From the NCBI GenBank assembly GCA_964019695.1, contig OZ026516.1, forward strand, positions 101,742,368 to 101,806,367: a stretch of 64,000 nt of DNA, in the 5' to 3' direction. The notes beneath the pieces are model-generated. The model saw only the letters and a program-made list of their open reading frames with translations. It was not told the DNA's origin and did no database searches. Position 1 is the first letter of the stretch, and each line of letters opens with the position of its first letter. This stretch comes from Loripinus fragilis (Eukaryota; Mollusca; Bivalvia; Lucinida; Lucinidae). The position numbers and the translations under genes are program-made. This document shows, in pieces, positions 38,201 to 50,200 of this stretch.

Positions 38201-41200
38201 AATATCTCACAAAATTAAAGGGGCCTCAAGCGGGGAATACCTGTATACAGCACAATATCTTTCACTAATATGAAGATAAATATTTTATCATAAAATACCT
38301 TATCCCTTCATGGGACCACTTTATTGCCCCTGTAGGGAAGTCATAATCACCTCATAATGACTGTCCTTTTGATCTGCCAAGTATGACCTCTCGAGAGAGT
38401 CATAATGACTGGTACCAGTATTATTGCTAAAATTTCTATGTCTTTAAGCGGCCACTCAAAAGAGACAAAACAAAGATCTTAATGACAAATGGTAGCTTAA
38501 TGCAGGTCGAAAGTATTGCAGAATGCTCCCTGGGAGCATTACGCAATACTTTTGACCTGCATTAAGTGATAATTGGAATTTAAAACCAAATTTTGGTCTT
38601 TGAGAGTGGCCTTTTAAGACAGGTTTTACTAAAATTTGTTAATAACAATGTCTTACAATAAGATGCAAGATACATAAACTGACCTGTGTTATGGCTGGAA
38701 ATGACTGTTCATGGAAACTGGAGGCAAAACTTTCTTGTCGTGATATTGAGACAGGGGATGGCGTTCCTCGTGACTCTGTTCCTCTAGACCTGGCAGCTTC
38801 TCGTTCCTGTAAACATAAAAGAATAAAGAAATTCTTAGAGTATAAGGACATTCTTAGCATATATAGAAAATATTTCAGAAGGTATGGACTGAAAATTTGT
38901 TGTTATTACTAACTGCCTTATTTTAACCTTTGTCCTGCCCAATTTTTACTACGTCACATTCTGTTTTCTTGCAATAGATTCTAAGGCTGCAAAGAAAAAA
39001 AGTGTGCATTCAAATCAAACCAGCTGATCAAGATCTACATCATTTTCAGAGGAGAGTATATCTGGGTTAAGCAGGACATGTATGATTACGCTAGATGGAC
39101 AACCCCTGCTGAAAAGGGATATATCTTTTAGAACTAGATCAGCTGGCCTCTGATGCTGCCATCTGATGAAGATCCACTCTGTTCTTCATGCAGCATGTCA
39201 ATGAAATACAGTAAAACCTGTCTTAAGCAGCCACTCAAAAAAAAGACCAAAAATTGTTTTAAAGACCAATTATCGCTTAATGCAGGTCAAAAGTATTGCA
39301 GAATGCTCCAAGGGGAGCATTCTGCAATATTTTCGACCTACATTAGGCTATCATTTGTTGTTAAGATCTTTGTTTTGTCTATTTTTGAGTGGCCGCTTAA
39401 GACAGGTTTTACTGTAAATACAATTGAACCATAAGACTGGCTGGAAAACAGTCCTGGATCTCTAAATCTACTCAGTTAAGACAACTAGGGCAAGTTTTTT
39501 CCACTTCCTACTAGAAGGTTTAAATATTGATACTTTCATGATGCTAATGATATTTATACTCAATAAGAGGCTTGCTCTATCGTCAAATATTGTCAGAAAA
39601 ATGTTTGGAAATCACAATAGCATTACAGATGAAATGTAAGGCATGATACAAGTTTTTCTACCCAAAACATTTTATAGCCAGAGAATGCTTTATGCATTTT
39701 GCATTATAAGCAGACATGAAAAGTTAAAAAAAATCTTCCCCTGGCTAGATATTTTGGCACTCAAAAGGCAGACATGAAAAGTAAAAAAAAATTCTCATTC
39801 TGAGCATATAGTTTTTTGAGTGGGGGTAAAATAGCTGGGTAGGTAGGAAATGGCAAGCAAACAATTTTTATTTTAAGTCTAAGGTTAACTTACAAGATCT
39901 CTGATCTGTTCTTGGAACAAGCCAATTTTCTTCTTCTCTTGTTCCACTCTAGACTTCTCCACATCAAGCTGAGTTTCTAGTAACACCTGTAACAAATAAT
40001 ATGAGCCGTGACATGTGATTTCCAACAATGTAGCATTTCGACAAGTCTTGACTCAGACGAGTCTGTGCAGCCTCTTGTTAAGCTTAGAAACTCCAAATGA
40101 TGTTCAATCAGTAGCTTAACAATCATAGAATACTCAAGCCACTTGCAAAAGCTCTGATCAGCCTGCGCATATGCGCAGGCTGGTCTGAGCCTTTGCTGGT
40201 CGCACATACCGCATTGTTGGAAATCTCATGCACTGGCTCAATTTAAAGATTTGATTGAGTCCTTCAATAAGTATAGCAGGCCTAGGTTTTTATGCCAGAC
40301 TTATGGCAGGTTGAGGGCAGGAATTAGAGATTAATACATGGCCATTGTCACATAAAAGGCATATCAGCTTGGTATCTCCATATTTGCTCAGGCCCGAGGG
40401 CATGCCCCTGACCCCTCTAGCAGTCCCTCACTAGTGGCAACCTTTGTCACCTGTTGATAACCTCAGCAAACAGTTTGATCCCAGGTCAGGCCCGACATAA
40501 TGTAGGGCCTGATCTGGATCCAAGCTGTTATGCCACTAGTGAGGGAAGGGTTAAACGAACCTTTTGTTTTTTCAGATCTGTAATTTCTTGATTCATCTGG
40601 CTCTTCAAAACTTCTATCTGTGCTGCTTCACTGGAAAAAAAGAAATAGACAGTGTAGAACATAGGAATTTTATGCAAGATGAGTATTGTCTTATCCCTCA
40701 ATCAGTAAAACCTGTCTAAAGCGGCCACTAAATAGAAGACCAAAAATTGGTTTTCAAGACCGATTATATTGCTTAATTCAGGTCAAAAGCATTGCAGAAT
40801 GCTCCAAGGGGAGCATTCTGCAATACTTTTGACCTTCATTAAGCTACCATTTGTCCTTTGTTTTGTCAATTTTGGAGTGGCCGTTTAAGACAGATTTTAC
40901 TGTATGTTAAGGGTGCTCATAAGAATCATCTTTTGAGTCCCCACAACATATGTTTTGGTTGATAAATAAAAATGAAAAAAGTCAATAAGCAAAGCTTATT
41001 AGATACCCCCCGCACAATAAGGGTCAGTGAAAAAACTTAGTTTTGGCAAGTAATAGTTCAAACCAGCAGACCCTAGTTTTTGAAAAAAAGATTACAGTAG
41101 AATCTGTGAAAACAAGATTTCAGTATAATCTGTGCAAATGATCTTAAAGCTTGCAATCTGGAACATTTGTTAAGATCAAATACACAAAATTATTCACACC

Positions 41201-44200
41201 TGAAAGCTCTATATGTCAAAGCTTATATCGAAAAAAATAGTCTAAATTCTCATAAATGTCATTTTATCAAAAATTATTTTTTTCGAACCAAACTCCTTCA
41301 TGCATATGTTCAATGTGTCTATATTGTAAAGGCAACATATAAGATTGCTCCATCAAAAGCTGTGGTAGGAGTTGATCTGCCCATGAAGGCACCATCAATG
41401 CGTACACAAAAGCCTTGTTAGGGGAAAATTGTCTAAGTTCTCACAGCTGTCATTTTGTCAAAAATTATTTTTTTACAAATCAAACTCCTTCATGCATATG
41501 TTCAATATGTCTACATTGTAGGAGCAAAGCATCAAATTGCTCCATCAAAAGCTGTGGTAGGAGTTGATCTGCCCATAAAGGCACTATCCATGCATATACA
41601 AAAGCCATATAAGTGAAAAATTGTCTAAGTTCTCACAGCTGTCATTTTGTCAAAAAAAAAAAATTTCTGAACCAAACTCCTTCATGCATATGTTCAATGT
41701 GCCTATATTGTTTAGGCGAAGTATCAAATTGCTACATCAAAAGCTGTGGTAGGAGTTGATCGGCCGATAAAGGCACCATCTAAGCATATACAAAAGCATT
41801 ATTAGGGAAAAATTGTCTAAGTGCTCACAGCTGTCATTTTGTCAAAATTATTTTTTCTGAACCAAACTCCTTCAAGCATATATACTCAAACAAAAAAGAT
41901 ACGTCCGATTTTCATGGTACTGGATATTTTGATCCAATTAAGATGTCTCAGCAAAAATATACCAAAATGTTTATCAAACGTCCAACATACAAAAGTTGAT
42001 AATTATTTGATTTTATCTTCTTATCTGGAAGAGAAATTAAACCTGAAGTGAAAACAGCTCATTCCACTATCATCAGCAAGTTGATCATCAAAACGTGAGA
42101 CATTTTACGTTAAATGGCAACCAGGAACGTCCAACGATGAAAAAACATCTAAAAGTTCCAAATGTGCTTATTAAACGAGCGGCATTGCAATTCAAAATCG
42201 TTAATTTACGAAATTAACTGAAATTACCTCCCTTTGCATTAAACAAATAACAATTTAAGAACCTCCAATTCTCCTTAAATTAACATTATTTTGACACCGT
42301 TTTTGCTTTAACTTGCTGTGCTTGCGTATGACAAAGATTACACAAAGATAAAAATAAAAAAACATGGCTGATGTCGGCCACCACATGTTCACTAAATCTC
42401 TGTTGTATACCCCACCCCTTACTGAAAAAAACGCACGTGAATTTCCAGTATCAATTGTTTTAATGCTTATTAGTCTTAATCAATGTTAAAATGCTTGTGA
42501 TGACGAAAAGGAAATTCAAATTTGACCGACTCTGTTGAATATCAAAATGCTGAACCAAAACTGAATTTTCTGAGTGTCTTCACCCACGCTCTTGGCCGAT
42601 GATTTGTGACGTCAGAGTATGTTACAGATTAATGGTTGTGGTCGTAAAAGTAATGCATACAGATAACATGCATAACATTTTACTAGAGAGTTTGCTCAAT
42701 GATGTTTAAATGTGCTTAAACTGTTCGGAATTATGATGGACACACAAGCTATTGATGGTGTGACTTTTAAATTTAAGGGTACTCTTGTTCTCTGAGTTGT
42801 CAGCGGCTCTACTGGATATCAAATGAATTTCGTTTAGGTGCATAACATTTCAAAATGATATCAGTTTGTAATGTAAAAAAATGAATGGAATGTGTACATA
42901 CATTAATAACTCGCAGACATAAACGTCAAGCGGACACAACTTTATTGTTTCAGTATATATGTTCAATGTGTCTATATTGAATAGGCAAAATATCAAATTG
43001 CTCCATCAAAAGCTGTGGTAGGAGTTGATCGGCCCATGAAGGCACCTAATCTATGCATATACAAAAGCCTTGTTAGGAGTTCCCACAGCTGTCATTTTGT
43101 CAAAAATTATTTTTTCTGAACCAAACTCCTTCATGCATATGTTCAATGTGTTTACATTGTATAGGCAAAGTATCAAATTGCTCCATCAAAAGCTGTGGTA
43201 GGAGTTGATCGGCCCATGAAGGCACCATCTAAGCATATACAAAAGCCTTATTAGGGAAAAATTGTATTTAGTTCTCACAGCTTTCATTTTGTCAAAAATT
43301 ATTTTTTCTGAACCAAACTCCTTCATGCATATGTTCAATGTGTTTACATCATATAGGCAAAGTATCAAATTGTTCCATCTAAAGCTGTGGTAGGAGTTGG
43401 TCGGCCCCTGTATGGCCTATAATAGCATAAGCATAAAAACCCTATACAACTAGAGGACCTGAAGGTCCTGAGGCGCTCACCTGATCTTCTTAATAATGTT
43501 AAAATGGGTCAAGGTAAACTACAGCTTATAATGGAACAAATTTTGTTTTTACCATATACATTTTGGTCAAGTGACCTAAACAATCTAATGAATAATCCAT
43601 CAAACAGCCCAGTGATTTGAAACTGATTTCTGAGAAAAAGATGTTTAGATAGGTATGTGGCAGTCCAAATGAGTGGCCTTGGATAAAAGGTCACAGGTCA
43701 GCTTAATTAACCATTGTCTCAATAGGTTTAACTTTAGTGAATTCGGCTCAGTTATAGAAAATGAACATTTTAAGATTTTCTCCATATAAATGCATTAGGA
43801 ATCAAATTTGACCTTGCCATCAAGTAAGTCAAGGTCAACCTAGATTCATCATTTGTGCTAACCTGGTAGGGCCCACATCCCCAATCCTACATACCAAGTC
43901 CTAAAGCCAATGGCTTTTTGGTTCCAGAAAAGAAGAGATTTAAAGAGTTTTTACCATATATGGGCATGGTGGCCATGTTAGTCATGTGACCATAACAATT
44001 TGTATAAGTTTTGGCTAACTAATCATAAGGAGTTGTCATATGAAATTTGGTTTCAATTGGCCAAGAATTGTCTGAGAAAACTATGTTTTAATATGTTGAT
44101 GTGACTCCAATATAAGCCACCTTTGCTGAAAGGTCAAAGATCAACCTTGACCTTTGAAACCTATTTATAGCCACTAGATTGAACATATCAAGTGAGAATA

Positions 44201-47200
44201 ATGACTTTGGCTTCCACAGTATTCAAAAAATCAACATTTCAATTCAATTTTCCATTCAAATGCATTAGGAAGCAAATTTGACCTTGATGTTAAGTAGGTC
44301 AAGGTCATCCTAGGATCATCATTTGAACAAACTTGGTAGGCCCTACATCCCCAATACTACATACCAAGTCTCAAGGTCACTGGCCCTCTGGTTCTGGAGA
44401 AGAAGATTTTTAAAAGGTTTTACCATATATGGGCGTGGCGGCCATCTTTGTCATGTGACCAAAATTTTTAGTATAAATTTTGGCTGACTTATCATAAGTA
44501 GTCTTCATATGAAATTTGAGCTCAATTGGGCCAATGGTTTGTGAGGAAACTATATTTTAATATATTGATGGGACCACAATATGAGCGACCTTGGCTGAAA
44601 GAGCAAAGGTCAACCTTGACCTTTGAAACTTATTTATAGCCATTGTCTCATTAGTTTCAACATATCAAGTAAGAATAATCACTTTGGCTTTAACAGTATT
44701 CAAAAAATCAACTTTTCAAAAAAATTCCCATTTAAATCTATTAGGAAGCAAATTTGACCTTGACGTTAAGTAGGTCAAGGTCAACCTAGGATCATTCTTT
44801 GAACAAACTTGGTAGGCCCCACATCCCTGATGCTACATACCAAGTCCCAAGGTCATCGGCCATCTGGTTCTGGAGAAGAAGATTTTTAAAGGGTTTTTAC
44901 CATATATGGGCATGGCGGCCATCTTGGTCATGTGACCAGGAACATTTGAACAAACTTTCGTTCCCCCATCCTAAGGAGTCTCCATATGAAATTTGAGTTC
45001 AATTGGCCCAGTGGTTTCAGAGGAGAAGATGTTTGAAAATGTTGACGGACGGACGACGGACGGACGGACGACGGACGCCGGAGTCACTGGTATACTAATA
45101 GCTCACCTCGGAGCCTTCGGCTCAGGTGAGCTAAAAAGCCATTTAGAACTACAAAGGGAAATAATTCTAGAAGCCAGGGCACGAGGTTATAAATCTGTTT
45201 TCATGTTAAACTCAACTGAGCACGAAATTATAACTGCTTGTAGAAACTAAAATGCTGAAAAATAAAGACTTGTCTTGCTTTCAAACTATCAGGTTTTCTA
45301 TTTATCATACTGATAAATGTTAAAATGCCAAGAATGGTAAATTTCTTGCTCAGTTGAGTTGAGCACGAAAGTTTTTTTCACCTAGAAGCAAGGGCATACA
45401 AGTAATTTAAAAAGTTGTGAAGGCCAAATTATTACAAAAAAATATCATTACAGACAAAAAACTTCAAAAATGACTTACTTCTGTTTCGTCTCCTCTGACA
45501 ACTCCACTTTAGTTTTTAACATTTCTAGTTGAGCTGTGAGGTGTGACTTTTCTTGTCGTAATCTGGAGTTCTGGGCCTCTAGACTGGTGACCTTTGACCC
45601 CAACTCTAGCACCTGATCATTGGCTGTCCTCTCCTTCTCCACTGATATAACTAACTGATTCTGGGTGTCAGCTGGAAAAATACACAAGAACAACTATTAG
45701 CCCTTTTCACTCCAGTCACAACTTGGTCTGCTTAAAAGTCAAATGTCATCATATTATAGAGGTCTATTTGTACTGCTGTTGTACTAATGTTCTCGATATA
45801 ATACTCAAATGAAAATGATATCAAACCATTAAATTGAACTATGGGTCTACATTATTTGTCAATGGATCTGTTTACAGCCTACAGCAAAAGTATGTTTGTT
45901 TGTTTTAATTTTTTACGTCCCAGTCAACAATTTTTCAGTCATGTCAGTATGGGTCTTCCTGGGTTGAGCCAGTCTGATGGTACATCATAATTTCCGGGTA
46001 GTAAATGATTAGCCTTCAAATACAACCCCTTTTAGTTGTTCAAAATTAAAATCTATACTGTTTCATTAGCATCAACTTCTGTACTGCCAATGTAAATAAT
46101 GAAAACCAACCAAGGTGTAACCAAACAGAAAGCACATCATTCAAACGTAGTCATGGTACGATTTTTAACCATGTGAAAACTCCATCCTAAATTCGGTGTA
46201 ATAGTAAACAGAGCTCAATCGAAAAAGTCTGGTGGTGTTATTTGTCTGGAATTTCAAATATTAGTAGTGCTGGAAATTCCTAACTGACAGATAAAATAGA
46301 TTTAATCTACATTCAATTTTGTTGTTCGAGTCCTACTTTCACTTTTGTTTGGCCGCCATTTTGTTTTGGAAAATCCATGTCCTAACAGAAATTCTTCTAA
46401 GTCTACACAACAAACAACATAGAAATACTTTTACCATATAATTTTTACACCCAATCAATTGGCTATAAACTACCTTGAATAAAACACTAAATGTCCCATA
46501 CAGAGTGAGAAAAGGTGAGATAAAAAATTTACACCAAAATTAGGATTGCCTCAAAGTTAAGGATGTCCCGCCATACTAAGATTAAAAAGTGTCTTGCTCA
46601 AGGACACACTGCAGTGCCTCTGGTAAGGCTCCAGCCCACAATCCCTTGATTACTGAGTCAAGCACTCTACCACCGCACTCCTCTGCAAAAGTATGCAAAT
46701 ATTTCAGGTTTTTAACTCTTTCTTAGCTACAGGTGATATGCCGTCTGCTGATAACCTTTGCAGTTTTGACCCAAATCAGGACCAACACAATGTTGGCCCT
46801 GATCTGGGTCCAAACAGTTTGGCACTCTGATAGTGTTCCTGAAAGATTTTTTTTTTTTCATAAAGTTAATTTTGAAAATACATGTAGTCAGCAGAAGACA
46901 GCAAAAGCATGAAAAGTTATCCAATATGCAAAGAGTTAAACAAACATACAAAGCCTGTCTGCTAGATTTTTCTCCACTTTCTCCCAGGTAGAAGACTGGG
47001 CTGTGTAAGTTGACTGAAGGTTCTCAATCTGCCGCAGTAGAGGTCTTGTTGCTGAAAAAAGAAGCAAAACTAGCTAGCCTGGTATTTTGGTTATTATTGC
47101 TCAGATGGGCAGAAAAGCCTCAGACAAGCCAGTGCATCAATGCAGTCTCATCTCTATGGAAGTAGATGAAAGTGTGAACAAAAAGACTTCTAGGCTCTAG

Positions 47201-50200
47201 CTTTAGTGGACATATGCCCAGATCAGCAAAAGTTTTGAATGTAAAATTGTAATTATTTTCTTATTTATCAGCTAAAACATGAGTTTCGGGTGCTCAAAAG
47301 AACGGTCTCATCTTTTGAGTACCAACAACGTATGTTTTGGATGAGAGAGAAGAAAAATAATTTTCAAATACAATATCTGGAGGCCTGCTGGATAGTTGTT
47401 CAGGTACTATCCCACCGATAAAGGTTTTAGGTTAGGCTCTTCATTTAGTCTGAGTCATTACCAACCACTGTGCAATTAATGAGGAAACCATAGCTATTAA
47501 CTGTGATTGGGTTTAAAAACTAGGCATACAGACTGTTTCAAAATACCCATGCTATATCCCACACTTTTAACCCTTGATGATCTTTAAGAGAATGCCTTTT
47601 TTGTTCTCGATTTTGTTTACATTAAGATAGTTCTTGGAAATTGTTAAAAACTTGTATGAGGACTTCAGAAAAATCAAAATCCTCTATCCCCATGAATTTT
47701 CAGAAAGCACTACTTACCAGAGGAAACATTCTGAGTGAGCTCCTGTGTTCTAGCTTCATCTTCTTGAAGTTGCTGTAAATAAAATAAATATGAGCCGTGA
47801 CACGTGATTTCCAACAATGTGGCATTTTGTCAAGTGTAGACTCAGACGAGCCTGCACAGCCTCCTTTCAAGCTTAGAAACTCCAAATGATTTTCAGTCAG
47901 TAGCTTAACAGTCATAGAATATTCAAGCGACTAGCAATGGCTCTGATCAGATTGCGCCTATGCGCAGGCTGATCTGAGGCTTTGCTGGTCGCACATACCA
48001 CATTGTTGGAAATCTCATGCACTGGCTCATTTATCAGAAGTTTTAACCTTTATCATGCTCTAGATATGTAAATATGCCAATCAACATTAATAAAAGTTAA
48101 CTAGAAATAGTGCTTGTTTTTTGTTTGATTTGATTCTTTACGTCCACTCAACAATCTTTCAGTTATGCGGGACGGGTCTTCCTGGGCTGAACCAGTACTA
48201 AGCTAGGATAAATGTGTCTTGCTCAAGGACCACAATGCAGTGACGCCGGTGCGGCTGGAACCCGCGGCCCTTCGGTCTCGAGTCAAGCACTCTACCACTG
48301 AGCCACTGCGCCCCCTGAAATAGTGCTTGTAAAATACTGCCCTCTCCCCTTCAGTTGCAAACCAAAAACAGTATGCCTCATCAATTCACTAAGTTGGGTG
48401 CATATTGGATCAAATACTCAATAGTCGATGACAGATTGTCGATGGTCTCATAAGACAGGTGGTGTCTATTGACGACTCCCAGTTTGGCTTTGTCCCAGGA
48501 AGAGGCACTACAGATGCAATCTTTGTGGTCCGACAGCTGCAGGAGAAAAACCTAGCAGCGAACAAGAGGCTTTATATGGCCTTTGTGGACCTAGAGAAAG
48601 CATTTGATCGTGTCCCTCGGAAGGTTATCTGGTGGGCCCTGAGAAAACTAGGCGTTGAGGAATGGATTGTGCGATTAGTCCAGGGAATGTACGCTAATGC
48701 ACGAAGCCGGGTTCGTGTTGGCGAGGGTTTCAGCAAAGAGTTTGAGGTGAAGGTCGGAGTCCACCAGGGATCCATACTCAGTCCCTTGCTCTTCATCATT
48801 GTGTTGGAGGCCTTGTCACAAGAATTTTGGGCTGGTGTTCCCTGGGAGGACCTATATGCGGATGATCTTGTCATCATTGCTGACTCTCTAGAGGAATGTG
48901 TCAGGAGGCTCTTGATATGGAAAGAAGCCATGGAGAAGAAGGGGTTGAGGATAAATGCAGGAAAGACAAAGGTCATGATCTGTGGTACAGGCCTGGACCT
49001 CTTGCAGAGTTCAGGCGAATACCCATGCGCTGTCAGTCGTACAGGAGTAGGGAACAACAGCATCTACTGCAATGGCTGCAAACTTTGGGTGCATAAGAAA
49101 TGCAGTGGGCTGCAACGACTGACACCAAATCCTGATTATAGGTGTGCACGGTGCATGGGAAATGCCCGCCCTATTGATGGTAGGCCACAGAATGAAGTCC
49201 AGGTCGGACCTGATAAGCTGGAGGAGGTAGCTTCTTTCTGCTACCTGGGTGACATGCTTTCTGCTGGCGGAGGCTGTGAAAAAGCGGTCACTACTCGTGT
49301 GAAAACAGCCTGGATGAAGTTCAGGGAGCTACTACCAGTTCTCACATCCCGCCACCTCTCTTACAAGACACGTGGCCATGTATACAGCTCTTGCGTGCGG
49401 AGGGCCATGCTCCATGCCAGTGAAACTTGGCCACTGACCAAGACGAACCTGCAGCGCAATGATAGGGCCATGATCAGACAGATCTGCAGTATCAAGCCAG
49501 AGGACGTGGCCACGGTAAGGTCAAGCGAATTACTGGCAAAGCTTGAGCTTGAGGACCTCGACCTCATTTTGAGAGAGAAAAGGCTTCGCTGGTTTGGGCA
49601 TGTGGAGCGTTCTAGTGGTGCGATCAGAACAGCATGTGATATACAGATTGATGGCAGGCGGGGGCCAGGGAGGCCCAAGCTAACATGGAAGAAACTGACA
49701 GAGAGAGACTGCTGTGAGTGGAAGCTCACGACAGTTGACCCTCAAGAAACAAGCACCTGGAGATCAGGTGTGAGATCTGCTATGCGTGCAGTTAGCCAGT
49801 TACCTGGAAAGGGGCCCACTGATGTGGATGATGCCCCTGCACCTGCACGTTAATCAAAAATCCAATTATGATATGATATGATATAATGATAGCAAAAGGT
49901 TGATAGGAAATGGTCAAGTCGGTAACTATCCCAAATGTTCTTTAAACTATCAATTGTTAATGATAATTACTGGTTCCTGATTATGTTCTATTTATATAGA
50001 CCAAGAAACCCATGCTTCCAAATTGCCGTCACATCAAATTACATTGACATTACGTTGGAAATAATTGTCATTAAGAAACAAAAAAATCTGGCTCAATTCC
50101 TAGGGTTTTTTCATAAACTAAACAAAGGAAATGATAACTTCACTAGACAGAATTCTTGTTTGTAGTTTAATAGTTTTCCAATAGGATTTTGCTTTATCAC

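Noticed and set aside
41821..42051. 76-codon frame across the satellite and insertion border
   Set aside because: It spans the junction of two unrelated repeats and shows no motif.
44993..45250. Frame with TTDGRTTDA repeats
   Set aside because: Product of the GACGGACGGACG tract at the end of the composite element.
48572..49063. 163-codon minus-strand frame, and a 122-codon frame at 49361-49729
   Set aside because: Both lie antisense inside the LINE reverse transcriptase ORF and have no motifs of their own.
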